The translations under genes were made by a program, and so were the position numbers. A model generated the notes under the pieces. That model saw only the letters and a list, made by a program, of their open reading frames with translations. It ran no database searches and was not told the origin of the DNA. Below, piece after piece: positions 36,295-44,297 of a stretch of DNA of 64,000 nt. Origin of the DNA: DAIDJD01 sp035485275 (lineage in GTDB: Bacteria; Oederibacteriota; JAJYGY01; DAIDJD01). The stretch spans positions 82,662 to 146,661 of the forward strand of contig DATHOE010000019.1 of the NCBI GenBank assembly GCA_035485275.1, written 5' to 3'. Numbering within the stretch: the first letter of the stretch is position 1; each line of letters opens with the position of its first letter.

Positions 36295-37968
36295 ATGTCA
36301 GCATTTGGAGCGGCCATCTCCGGTCTGCAATCATCGGAGCAGTGGCTCACTGTCATCAGCAACAACGTCGCCAACAGCCAGACCGTTGGCTTCAAGGCCG
36401 GCCAGCTCAATTTCGCCGATCTGATCAGCCAGGACCTGTCCTCGCCCTCCGGCGACAATTCCAACGCCAATCTGGGCGGCATCGACGCCGAGCAGGTGGG
36501 CTTGGGCGTCACCGTGGGCGACATCGCCACGGACCTGACGCAGGGCTCCATCCAGACCACCGGAAACGTCACCGACATCGCGATCCAGGGCCAGGGTTAC
36601 CTGACCGTGAAGTCCGGGGAACAGAACCTCTACACCCGGGCCGGCAACCTGACCTTCGACAGCAACGGCGACCTGGTGACGGCCGAGGGCGGCCTGGTGC
36701 AGGGATGGTCCCTGACCGAGACCATCAACCCCGCGCCGCTGCCGGACGTCACCCCCGGCGGTGTCACGGATCCCCAGATGACGGTCATCAGCAGGACCCT
36801 GAACACCACCAACACCTCGGACATCGGCGACATCGTCATCCCGAACAACCTGCAGCTCGCGCCCCTGGCCACCAGCGACAACCTGGACCCGAACAACCAG
36901 GCTTTGGGCGTGTCCCTGGCGGGCAACCTCGACAGCAGCACCCCGGACACGGCGAACAACCTTCTCGCCGCGGCCGGTGTGGATTCCGCGGCCCCTCCCG
37001 CCACGGCGGCCAACATCTCGCTGCTGACCCAGAACGCCAACGCGACCAGCAATTTCACGGTGTACGACTCCCTGGGCACGCCGTCCAATTTCACCATTTA
37101 TTGGTACCAGACCGCGGCGACCCCCGGGGCCCAGGCTTCGTGGAGCTACTACATCTATGACACCACGGGCGGGGCCGCTCCCAGCGACACCGCCGTCTTC
37201 CCGACGCCCGGCGCTTTCATCGCCTCCGGCGGCGCGGCGGGCGCTGCCATCAACGACACGGTCAACGCCTCCGGCGACCCCAGCGTCTCGGACTCGACCT
37301 TCACCGGCCCGGTGACCTTCAACAACGACGGATCCCTGGCCACCAACGGCTCCAGCGCTCCCGGCGAGAACCCGACCATCACCCTGTCGACGACGGACGG
37401 CTCCATGCTGCCCTTCACGTTCTCGATCAACCTGGGCACGCCCAACATCGTCGCGGACGATGCGGCGGCTCCGCCCATCGCCGCTTCGTGGGGCCTGAGC
37501 AACGGCCTGACGGGCGACTACGGCAACGGGACGACCAACCCCACCACGGGCGTCTACACCCCGGTGCAGAGCATCTACACCAAGTCCGTGGACGGCTATT
37601 CCGAAGGCACCCTGACCGGGCTCTCGTTCAACAACACCGGCGGCGTGGAGGGGACCTTCAGCAACGGCCAGACCATCGTCGTGGCGCAGTTGGCCCTGAC
37701 GAACTTCACCAACCCTGGCGGCCTGGAAAACATCGGCGGGAATTACTTCTCCTCGACCGACAATTCCGGATCGGCCCAGATCGGGACGGCCGGATCGGTC
37801 GGCCTCGGCACCATCCAGGGCGGCGCTTTGGAGGAGAGCAACGTCTCCCTGAGCACCGAACTGACCAACATGATCCTGGCGCAGAACATGTACCAGGCCA
37901 ACGCCAAGGTCATCACCACCCAGGCTACGCTGTTCACGGATCTGTTCCAGGCGATCCCCCAGCAATAA
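36295..37968 (+). CDS. flgE: Flagellar hook protein FlgE
   Basis: Major subunit of the hook, the universal joint between rod and filament. The 557-residue protein has the N-terminal rod/hook box FGAAISGLQSSEQWL and ISNNVANSQTVGFKAGQ. It also has the conserved YLTVKSG segment, a large surface-exposed insert (about residues 140-440) rich in Asn, Thr, Ser and Gly, and the C-terminal coiled region ending LFTDLFQAIPQQ. ATG 36295 follows AGGAGGCACAAC. The 116-base gap upstream holds no clear promoter. A strong hairpin follows the gene. Confidence 0.96.
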   Translation: MSAFGAAISGLQSSEQWLTVISNNVANSQTVGFKAGQLNFADLISQDLSSPSGDNSNANLGGIDAEQVGLGVTVGDIATDLTQGSIQTTGNVTDIAIQGQGYLTVKSGEQNLYTRAGNLTFDSNGDLVTAEGGLVQGWSLTETINPAPLPDVTPGGVTDPQMTVISRTLNTTNTSDIGDIVIPNNLQLAPLATSDNLDPNNQALGVSLAGNLDSSTPDTANNLLAAAGVDSAAPPATAANISLLTQNANATSNFTVYDSLGTPSNFTIYWYQTAATPGAQASWSYYIYDTTGGAAPSDTAVFPTPGAFIASGGAAGAAINDTVNASGDPSVSDSTFTGPVTFNNDGSLATNGSSAPGENPTITLSTTDGSMLPFTFSINLGTPNIVADDAAAPPIAASWGLSNGLTGDYGNGTTNPTTGVYTPVQSIYTKSVDGYSEGTLTGLSFNNTGGVEGTFSNGQTIVVAQLALTNFTNPGGLENIGGNYFSSTDNSGSAQIGTAGSVGLGTIQGGALEESNVSLSTELTNMILAQNMYQANAKVITTQATLFTDLFQAIPQQ

Positions 37969-38013
37969 GCCTGAGCTAGGCTAGGATAGGAACGGTTCGG
38001 CACCACCAAATCA

Positions 38014-38056
38014 GGGAAGCCCCCGGCCTCAGGCGCCATCGGGGCCGGGGCTTCCC
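38014..38056 (+). terminator. Strong hairpin between flgE and flbD
   Basis: GGGAAGCCCCCGGCC (38014-38028) pairs with GGCCGGGGCTTCCC (38043-38056), leaving one bulged C and a 14-base loop. There is no T run after it, so it is not a standard intrinsic terminator. It may instead block 3' exonucleases and stabilise the abundant flgE message, or cause partial termination before the motor genes. Confidence 0.5.
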
Positions 38057-38079
38057 GAAACTTAGCCCGGGTGAGCGGC

Positions 38080-38289
38080 ATGATCAAACTCTCGCGTCTC
38101 AACGCATCGGAGTTTTGGATCAACCAGGACCACATCGTGTTCCTGGAGCGCACGCCCGAGACCATCGTGACCCTGAGCGACGGCAAGAAGCTCACGGTCA
38201 AAGAGACGCCCGAAGAGGTCGTCGAAAAAGTCCTGGACTTCCACCGGCGGATTGTGCCGCCGGTGATGGACCAGGCGGACAGGCCCTGA
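38080..38289 (+). CDS. flbD: FlbD/SwrD family flagellar protein
   Basis: A 69-residue protein with the family opening MIKLSRLNASEFWINQDHI and the LSDGKKLTVKETPEEVVEKV segment. Homologues lie between flgE and the motor genes in spirochaetes and Bacillus, where SwrD is reported to increase motor torque. ATG 38080 gives the canonical N-terminus and follows GGGTGAGCGGC; GTG 38071 is an alternative. motA follows after 52 bases. Small cytoplasmic protein without membrane segments. Confidence 0.92.
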   Translation: MIKLSRLNASEFWINQDHIVFLERTPETIVTLSDGKKLTVKETPEEVVEKVLDFHRRIVPPVMDQADRP

Positions 38290-38341
38290 GCCACACACCA
38301 TCATCATGAACGGTTTATAAACGGGTTTTTCGGAGGACCGC

Positions 38342-39145
38342 TTGGATATCGCAACCATCGCCGGTTTGTTGATTGGCTGGGGCTTTCTGTTCCTGGCTCT
38401 GCTCATAGATTCGAACTTCGAGATGAGCGCCCTGGCCGCCTACGCGAACCTGGCGGGCCTGATGATCATCATCGGAGGCACGGCGGGCGCCACGATCGTG
38501 AGCTTCACCCTCGAGGATATCCGCAACCTGGGGAACATCCTGGGCAAGGCCTTCTTCGCCAAGGCCCAGGACCCGGTGGGCGTCGTGACCACCATGGTGG
38601 GCTACGCCGGCAAGGCCCGCCGCGAGGGCCTGCTGGGCCTGGAAGAGGACATCCAGACCATCACGGACCCCTTCCTGCAGAAGGGCCTCCAGCTGGTCGT
38701 CGACGGCACGGACATGGAGATGATCCGCGAGATCCTTGAGACGGACACCGCCTACATGCAGGCCCGCCACAAGGTCGGCTCCGAGATGATGACCGCCGCG
38801 GGCGGCTTTTCCCCGACCCTGGGGATCATCGGCGCCGTGGCCGGCCTGATCCACGCGCTGGGCTCGGTCACGGACCCGACCAAGCTGGTGGGCGCCATCG
38901 CCGTGGCCTTCACGGCCACCTTCTACGGCATCGCCTTCGCCAACCTGATCTTCCTGCCCCTGTCCGGCAAGCTGAGCCTGCGCAGCCGCCAGGAGGCTTT
39001 CATCCGCGAGCTGACCCTGGTGGGCATCCTTTCGATCTCCTCCGGCGACAACCCGCGTATCGTCGAGGACAAGATGCGCTCATTCATGGCCCCGGTGGAC
39101 CGGGCCAAGCTGGCGGACGCGGCCGCGAAGGCCAAGGCGGAATAG
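38342..39145 (+). CDS. motA: Flagellar motor stator protein MotA
   Basis: Inner-membrane stator subunit that converts ion flow into torque on FliG. The 267-residue protein has four membrane segments, the first from residue 5, and the cytoplasmic loop with charged residues between segments 2 and 3 (EDIQTITDPFLQKGLQLVVD). The conserved GGFSPTLGIIGAVAGLIHAL and NLIFLPLSGKL stretches follow. TTG 38342 is the start, preceded by CGGAGGACCGC. The coupling ion cannot be decided from this sequence alone. Confidence 0.95.
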   Translation: MDIATIAGLLIGWGFLFLALLIDSNFEMSALAAYANLAGLMIIIGGTAGATIVSFTLEDIRNLGNILGKAFFAKAQDPVGVVTTMVGYAGKARREGLLGLEEDIQTITDPFLQKGLQLVVDGTDMEMIREILETDTAYMQARHKVGSEMMTAAGGFSPTLGIIGAVAGLIHALGSVTDPTKLVGAIAVAFTATFYGIAFANLIFLPLSGKLSLRSRQEAFIRELTLVGILSISSGDNPRIVEDKMRSFMAPVDRAKLADAAAKAKAE

Positions 39146-39202
39146 TTCCGGTGTCGGCCTGGGGGGCCTTCCCCCTAGGCCCTCCTGAAGAGGGTGACGG
39201 GC

Positions 39203-40024
39203 ATGGCTGGAAAAAAGAAACGAGGCGATCACGGCGGCGGCGGCGGGCACGACGCGGCCGGCGGCTTAAGGTGGCTGCTGACCTACACGGACATGGTGAC
39301 GCTGCTGCTGGCGCTCTTCATCGTCATGTGGGCGCAGTCCAGCCCGGACCAGTCGAAGACCGCGGCGGTGCAGCAGGCCTTCAGCCTGGCCTTCGGCTTC
39401 GCGCAACCGGCCCTGGTGGCCAGCGGCGCGGCCTCGGGCTCCAAGCCGATGGTGTTCCAGGACAGCGCCCCTCCCAAGGACCTGATCAAGGAGAAGATGC
39501 GCAAGTTCCTGCTGGAGCAGCGCCTGGACCAGGCCGTCAACGTGCACCTCAACGAGCGCGGCGTCCTGATCCGCATCTACGCCGACAAGGTCAAGTTCGA
39601 GCCCGGCTCGACCGAGATCCCGGCCCTGTACAAGAAGATCCTCGACAAGGTGGCGGAGATCCTCGAGACCACGGACAATGCCATCGAGGTCAACGGTTAC
39701 ACCGACGACACCGGCAGCGACAACTGGCGCGTCTCGGCCCTGCGGGCGGTGAACACGGTCAAATACCTGGCCTCCAAGAACATCGCACCTGAGCGCATGT
39801 CGGCCACGGGCTACGGGGAATACGCCCCGCTGGTGCCGAACTCCGACAGCGTCCGGCGCTCCATGAACCGGCGCATCGACATCCAGGTGCTCAAGGGCCC
39901 CCTGCTGGAAGAGCTGCAGGACCAGGGCGAGGTGCGCGACAATTACAACCCGGTGGTCCAGCCGGCGCAGGACCAGCCCTTAAGCCCGGTGGAAGGCGTG
40001 AGCCCGAAACCCCTGACCTTTTAA
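39203..40024 (+). CDS. motB: Flagellar motor stator protein MotB
   Basis: Ion-conducting and peptidoglycan-anchoring stator subunit. The 273-residue protein has a Gly/His/Lys-rich N-terminus and one membrane helix (LTYTDMVTLLLALFIVMW) containing the ion-binding Asp. The C-terminal OmpA-like peptidoglycan-binding domain shows VNGYTDDTGSDNWRVSALRA and SVRRSMNRRIDI. ATG 39203 was chosen over GTG 39194 because GAGGGTG is well spaced. The C-terminal tail after residue 235 is unstructured. It pairs with motA upstream. Confidence 0.94.
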   Translation: MAGKKKRGDHGGGGGHDAAGGLRWLLTYTDMVTLLLALFIVMWAQSSPDQSKTAAVQQAFSLAFGFAQPALVASGAASGSKPMVFQDSAPPKDLIKEKMRKFLLEQRLDQAVNVHLNERGVLIRIYADKVKFEPGSTEIPALYKKILDKVAEILETTDNAIEVNGYTDDTGSDNWRVSALRAVNTVKYLASKNIAPERMSATGYGEYAPLVPNSDSVRRSMNRRIDIQVLKGPLLEELQDQGEVRDNYNPVVQPAQDQPLSPVEGVSPKPLTF

Positions 40025-40077
40025 CTTACCCATCACAAGAAGCAACGAAGGGGTTTTGACCCTAAAGGAGGAAATTC

Positions 40078-40539
40078 ATGGCCGATGACAAGAGCACGCT
40101 CCGTTGGATTCTCATCGGCGTGTTCACCACGCTGGCGATCTCACTGGCCAGCGCGGTGCTGACCTACGCGTTCCTCGCCAACAAAGCGGATACGGGGACC
40201 CAGAAGGTCATCGAACCGCGGCCTGAGTTGGGGCAGTTGGAGCACATGGGAGACTTCCTGGTGAACCTCGCCGACGTGGAGGAGACCCACTACCTGCGCA
40301 CCGAGATCGACCTGGAGCAGAACTACGGCTCCTCGCCGGAATTCGGCAACGAGATCGGGAACCGCAAGGCCCAGCTCCGCGACATCATCATCTCCACCCT
40401 GTCTTCCAAGTCCTCCGAGGATCTCCGCACCCCCGAAGGCAAGGAAGCCCTGAAAGAGGAGCTGAAGGAGCGCATCAATTCGGTCCTGGCGAAGGGCCAG
40501 ATCGCCCGCGTTTACTTCACCGAATTCGCGATCCAATAG
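40078..40539 (+). CDS. fliL: Flagellar basal body-associated protein FliL
   Basis: Single-span inner-membrane protein that surrounds and supports the stator. The 153-residue protein has a membrane helix at about residues 12-35 (ISLASAVLTYAFLAN) and a periplasmic domain with LGQLEHMGDFLVNLAD and HYLRTEIDLE, typical of the family, ending in the conserved ARVYFTEFAIQ. ATG 40078 follows an excellent AAAGGAGG (40064-40071). fliM follows after 29 bases. Confidence 0.93.
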   Translation: MADDKSTLRWILIGVFTTLAISLASAVLTYAFLANKADTGTQKVIEPRPELGQLEHMGDFLVNLADVEETHYLRTEIDLEQNYGSSPEFGNEIGNRKAQLRDIIISTLSSKSSEDLRTPEGKEALKEELKERINSVLAKGQIARVYFTEFAIQ

Positions 40540-40568
40540 TTCACCGCCCCAAGCATCAAGGGTAGCCA

Positions 40569-41606
40569 ATGGATGACATTCTAAACCAGGGCGAGATCGA
40601 CGCCTTGATGGCAGGACTGGACTCGGAGATGAACAAGGCCTCCGAGGAGTCGGTCGCGGCCGAAGCCGAGCCGGAGGAGCGCGAAGCGGAAGCCGCGCCG
40701 ACGGTCAAGGGCGAGAAGAAGATCAAGCGCTACGACTTCAAGCGCCCGGATCGCTTCAGCAAAGACCAGCTGCGCATGCTCGAGATGATGCACGAGGCCT
40801 TCGCGCGCCATTTCGGGACTACGCTGTCGGCCTTCATCCGCACCATCGCCGAGATCTCGGTGGTGTCGGTGCGCCAATCCTCCTACGGCGAGTACGTCAA
40901 CGGCCTGTCCAGCCCCACCGCGCTGACCGTGTTCAGCTTCGAGCCCCTGCGCGGCAATTGCATGCTGGAATTCAATCCCAGCATCATCTTCCCGATCATC
41001 GACCGCGTGTTGGGCGGCCCCGGCCACCCCATCGCCAAGGAACGCGACCTCACCGACATCGAGCAGGTGGTGGTGGGCAAACTGGCGGTGAAGGCCCTGG
41101 ACAGCCTGCGCGACGCCTGGGAGCGCGTGGCCAGGGTCACGCCGGAGATCGTCAACAAGGAGACCAACCCCCAGTTCGTGCAGCTGGTGGCGCCCTCCGA
41201 GATGTGCCTGGTCATCAAGTTCTCGCTCAACGTCAAGGAGCACAAAGGCGTCATGTCCTTGTGCTTCCCCTACATGGTCCTCGAAGCGGTTGTGCAGAAG
41301 CTGAGCACCCAGAAGTGGTTCACCAGCAACTCCGGCGGCTCCACCCCGGAGACCCGCCAGAACCTCCAGAACCGCCTGAGGACCACGGGCCTGCCCGTGA
41401 GCGTGCAGATGGGGACCCTCACCCTGACCGCGGCCCAGCTGATGAAGCTGAAGCCGGGCGACGTGATCCCCCTCAACAAGAGCGTTTCCACGCAGCTGGA
41501 TGTCTTCGTGGAGAACAAGCGTAAGTTCGGCGGCAAACCGGGTGTTCATTCCAAGCGCAAGGCTGTGATGATCACGACCGTGTACGCCGACGAATCGGAA
41601 GCCTAG
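40569..41606 (+). CDS. fliM: Flagellar motor switch protein FliM
   Basis: C-ring protein that binds phosphorylated CheY and sets rotation direction. The 345-residue protein has the N-terminal CheY-binding peptide LNQGEIDALMAGL (residues 5-17), an acidic linker, the middle domain with TLSAFIRTIAEISVVSV and the C-terminal SpoA-type domain. Conservation of the CheY-binding motif implies chemotaxis control even though no che gene lies in the window. The stop is 11 bases before fliN. Confidence 0.96.
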   Translation: MDDILNQGEIDALMAGLDSEMNKASEESVAAEAEPEEREAEAAPTVKGEKKIKRYDFKRPDRFSKDQLRMLEMMHEAFARHFGTTLSAFIRTIAEISVVSVRQSSYGEYVNGLSSPTALTVFSFEPLRGNCMLEFNPSIIFPIIDRVLGGPGHPIAKERDLTDIEQVVVGKLAVKALDSLRDAWERVARVTPEIVNKETNPQFVQLVAPSEMCLVIKFSLNVKEHKGVMSLCFPYMVLEAVVQKLSTQKWFTSNSGGSTPETRQNLQNRLRTTGLPVSVQMGTLTLTAAQLMKLKPGDVIPLNKSVSTQLDVFVENKRKFGGKPGVHSKRKAVMITTVYADESEA

Positions 41607-41617
41607 GAGGAAGTGAG

Positions 41618-42568
41618 ATGACCCTGAACAGCAAGCAAACCCAGGCCCTCACGGACGCGCTCGGCGCGGCCGGGGAAGCCGCTTCGGCGGCCCTGTCGGG
41701 CCTGCTCGGCAAAGGGGTGACCCTCAGCCCGGGCCAGGCTGAGGGCCTGTCGGCGCAGGATCTGGCCGACAAGTTCTTCGGCGCGGTGGCCCAGATCCCT
41801 GTGCAGCTCGGCGGCTCGGCCGCGGGCAAGGCCCTCATCGTGTTCAACGAGTCCTCCGCGGCCCTCATGGCGGACCTGCTGATCGGCGGCGACGGCTCGA
41901 ACCCGCCCGAGAGCCTCAGCGACCTGCACCTGTCGGCGGTCGGCGAAGTGGGCAGCCAGCTCGCCTCGGCCCTGCTCGAAGGCCTGGGACACGCGCTGGG
42001 CAAGAGCCTCTCCGGCGCGGCCGGCGACCTGGCTTCGGCCCAGGCCTCGGACCTGCCCTCCCTGGCCGCGGGCCTGGGCGGCGGCGGCCTTGTCGGCCTT
42101 GAGTATTCGCTCGAAGTGGAGGGCGGAATGCCATCGCCCTTCGTGCTCGTGTTCGGAGAAACGGCAGCCACCGCCCTCACAGGCGGCCCGGCTGCACCTT
42201 CCGCGGCCGGTGCTCCCGCGCCTTTCGCAAGCGGTTTTGGAGGATCCATGAACGCTCCCTTGGTGCAAGCGGCTCAGCTCTCCCAGCTCGCGGGCGGCCT
42301 TCCCGCCGGCGCGGGGAACAATCTCGAGCTTTTGATGGACGTGCCCCTTCAGGTCACCGTCGAGCTGGGCAGGACCCAGAAGATGGTGAAGGAAGTGCTG
42401 TCCCTGGGGCCCGGGTCCGTGCTCGAGCTGGACAAGCTGGCCGGCGAGCCGGTGGACATTTTGGTCAACGAGAAGCCCATCGCCAAGGGCGAGGTGGTGG
42501 TGATCGACGAGAACTTCGGCATCCGCGTCACCGAAATCCTCGCGCCCAGGGATCGCGTCAGCTTTTAA
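41618..42568 (+). CDS. fliN: Flagellar motor switch protein FliN with CheC-like N-terminal part (FliY type)
   Basis: C-ring protein. Residues about 230-316 form a standard FliN/SpoA domain (LELLMDVPLQVTVELGR, then LAGEPVDILVNEKPIAKGEV). The N-terminal 200 residues resemble the CheC-like part of Bacillus/spirochaete FliY (GKALIVFNESSAALMADLL and VGEVGSQLASALLEGL); CheC phosphatase signatures are diverged, so activity on CheY-P is uncertain. An in-frame ATG at 42248 with its own GGAGG could produce a separate short FliN. An inverted repeat lies between its stop and fliO. Confidence 0.92.
   Translation: MTLNSKQTQALTDALGAAGEAASAALSGLLGKGVTLSPGQAEGLSAQDLADKFFGAVAQIPVQLGGSAAGKALIVFNESSAALMADLLIGGDGSNPPESLSDLHLSAVGEVGSQLASALLEGLGHALGKSLSGAAGDLASAQASDLPSLAAGLGGGGLVGLEYSLEVEGGMPSPFVLVFGETAATALTGGPAAPSAAGAPAPFASGFGGSMNAPLVQAAQLSQLAGGLPAGAGNNLELLMDVPLQVTVELGRTQKMVKEVLSLGPGSVLELDKLAGEPVDILVNEKPIAKGEVVVIDENFGIRVTEILAPRDRVSF
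42239..42250 (+). promoter_or_regulatory. Internal ribosome-binding site and ATG inside fliN
   Basis: GGAGG (42239-42243) is followed after four bases by an in-frame ATG at 42248, codon 211. The Ala/Pro-rich linker lies just before it and the FliN/SpoA domain just after. Translation from it would give a 106-residue protein containing only the FliN domain. SctQ homologues of injectisomes (YscQ, SpaO) are known to make such a short product from an internal start; here it is a prediction. Confidence 0.45.
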
Positions 42569-42586
42569 GACGCCACTGCGGAAAGC

Positions 42587-42625
42587 AAGAGGGACGCGGA
42601 CAGCATCGCTGCCGCCGTCCCTCTT
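42587..42625 (+). terminator. Inverted repeat between fliN and fliO
   Basis: AAGAGGGACG (42587-42596) is the perfect reverse complement of CGTCCCTCTT (42616-42625), and further inner pairs (CAGC with GCTG) extend the stem with mismatches. It is not followed by a T run. It may be a partial terminator, an RNA-processing site or a stability element in the middle of the operon. Confidence 0.45.
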
Positions 42626-42644
42626 GATGTTTAAGGGGTCTTCC

Positions 42645-43250
42645 TTGTTCCGTCTCCACTCCAAAATTTCCCTGACCCTGGCGGGCCTTCTGGCCATGGC
42701 CCCGGCCCTGTGCCTGGCGGACCAGGCCGCCGGAGGCTACCTTTCGGACGAGCTGGGGAGGATGGACACGGGCACGGCCCAGGCCCTCTCCACGCCCTCG
42801 CTGCTGCCGACCCTCCTGAACGTCGTGTTCTCGCTGGTCTTCGTCCTGGCGCTGATCCTGCTGGCCTACTGGTGCCTGCTGAAGTGGCGCAACCGCCAGG
42901 GCCTGGAGCCGGGAAGCCGGGTCGGCCTCATCCGGGTCCTGGAGCGCCAGTTCATCGACGCCAAGCACGGGGTGGCGGTGGTGGAGGTGGGCGACGAGAT
43001 CCTCACGCTGGGCCTGGGCGACACGGTGACCCTGTTGGGCAGCGTCAGCGACCCCGACAGCGTGGAGAAACTGCGCCAGATGGCGCCCTTGCCGGTGAGC
43101 GTCATGGGCTTCAAGGAACAGCTGGAACGGGTGGGCATGCGCCTGCGCAAGGAGGAATGGGGGCAGGCCAAACAGGCCCTGCGCGCCCAGACCGAGGACA
43201 TGAAGAGCCAGACCGAACGTCTGCGGGGCCCGCGCAAAGGGGGGGCTTGA
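42645..43250 (+). CDS. fliO: Flagellar biosynthetic protein FliO
   Basis: Membrane protein that assists assembly of the FliP ring of the export gate. The 201-residue form opens with a signal-peptide-like stretch (ISLTLAGLLAMAPALCLA), followed by one membrane helix near residues 55-80 (VFSLVFVLALILLAYWCL) and a cytoplasmic domain with GSRVGLIRVLERQFI. TTG 42645 was chosen because AAGGGG lies six bases upstream and the signal peptide then starts naturally; ATG 42627 has no ribosome-binding site and abuts the hairpin. The stop overlaps fliP. Confidence 0.85.
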   Translation: MFRLHSKISLTLAGLLAMAPALCLADQAAGGYLSDELGRMDTGTAQALSTPSLLPTLLNVVFSLVFVLALILLAYWCLLKWRNRQGLEPGSRVGLIRVLERQFIDAKHGVAVVEVGDEILTLGLGDTVTLLGSVSDPDSVEKLRQMAPLPVSVMGFKEQLERVGMRLRKEEWGQAKQALRAQTEDMKSQTERLRGPRKGGA

Positions 43251-44008
43251 TGCGTCCGCGCCTTTCCTTCGCGGCGGTCGCGTCCGGGCTCTTCCTGCTG
43301 CTGGCCCTCGCTTCGCGCCTGGCGGCGGCCACGCCCCTGCCGGACCTGCACATCAGCGTCGGCTCCTCCACCAGCCCGCAGCAGGTGTCCCTGACCCTGC
43401 AGATCGTCTTCCTGATGACGGTGCTGAGCCTGGCGCCGGCCATCCTGATGCTGACCACCAGCTTCACCCGTATCATCATCGTGCTCAGCTTCCTGCGGCA
43501 GGCCATCGGCACGCCCACGATACCGCCCAACCAGGTCATCCTTGGGCTGGCCCTGTTCCTGACCTTCTTCAACATGAACCCGGTCTTCAGCAAGGTGAAC
43601 GACACCGCCCTGCAGCCCTACCTCAAGGGCCAGCTTTCGCAGCAGGCGGCCCTGACCAAGGCCCTGGACCCCATCCGCGATTTCATGTTCCGCCAGACGC
43701 GCGAGAAGGACCTGGCCCTGTTCGTGTACCTCAGCAAGAGCCCGCGCCCGGCCTCGCCTGCGGACGTGCCGACCCTGGTGCTGATCCCGGCCTTCGTGAC
43801 CTCGGAGCTCAAGACCGCCTTCCAGATGGGCTTCCTGATCTACATACCCTTCCTCATCATCGACATGGTGGTGGCCAGCACGCTGATGAGCATGGGCATG
43901 CTGATGCTGCCGCCCGTGACCATATCGCTGCCCTTCAAGATCCTGCTCTTCGTGCTGATTGACGGTTGGCACCTGATCGTCCGCTCCCTCATGCTGAGCT
44001 TCCACTGA
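43250..44008 (+). CDS. fliP: Flagellar export gate protein FliP
   Basis: Core of the type III export gate, forming a pentamer in the membrane. The 252-residue protein has a cleavable signal peptide (ASGLFLLLALASRLAAA), membrane segments around 45-90 and 180-245, and the family signatures LTTSFTRIIIVLSFLRQA and PAFVTSELKTAFQMGFLIYIPF. ATG 43250 overlaps the fliO stop by one base. fliQ follows after one base. Confidence 0.97.
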   Translation: MRPRLSFAAVASGLFLLLALASRLAAATPLPDLHISVGSSTSPQQVSLTLQIVFLMTVLSLAPAILMLTTSFTRIIIVLSFLRQAIGTPTIPPNQVILGLALFLTFFNMNPVFSKVNDTALQPYLKGQLSQQAALTKALDPIRDFMFRQTREKDLALFVYLSKSPRPASPADVPTLVLIPAFVTSELKTAFQMGFLIYIPFLIIDMVVASTLMSMGMLMLPPVTISLPFKILLFVLIDGWHLIVRSLMLSFH

Positions 44009-44009
44009 C

Positions 44010-44279
44010 ATGAACGCAGACTTCGCCCTCGACATCGGTAAACAGGCGCTGATCCTGGTGCTCCTGCTGGGCGCCCCCATGCTGCTGCTCGGCCTGGCGG
44101 TGGGCGTGACCATCTCCATCCTGCAGTCCGTCACCCAGATCCAGGAGATGACCCTCACCTTCGTGCCCAAGATCGTGGTGGTGGTGCTGTCCCTGATCTT
44201 CTTCGGCCCCTGGATGCTGCGCCTGCTGACGAATTTCAGCCTTCAGCTGTTCGAGCGGCTTCCGGACTTGGCGAGATAA
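44010..44279 (+). CDS. fliQ: Flagellar export gate protein FliQ
   Basis: Two-helix hairpin subunit of the export gate that wraps the FliP-FliR core. The 89-residue protein has two hydrophobic segments and the conserved LLLGLAVGVTISILQSVTQI and EMTLTFVPKI stretches. The ATG is one base after fliP. Length is normal for the family. Confidence 0.96.
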   Translation: MNADFALDIGKQALILVLLLGAPMLLLGLAVGVTISILQSVTQIQEMTLTFVPKIVVVVLSLIFFGPWMLRLLTNFSLQLFERLPDLAR

Positions 44280-44297
44280 AGGGAAGGCGGCGCACCC

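Noticed and set aside
38000..38012. GGCAC motif before flbD as a sigma-54 site
   Set aside because: No GC pair at the required -12 spacing; the match is limited to the -24 half.
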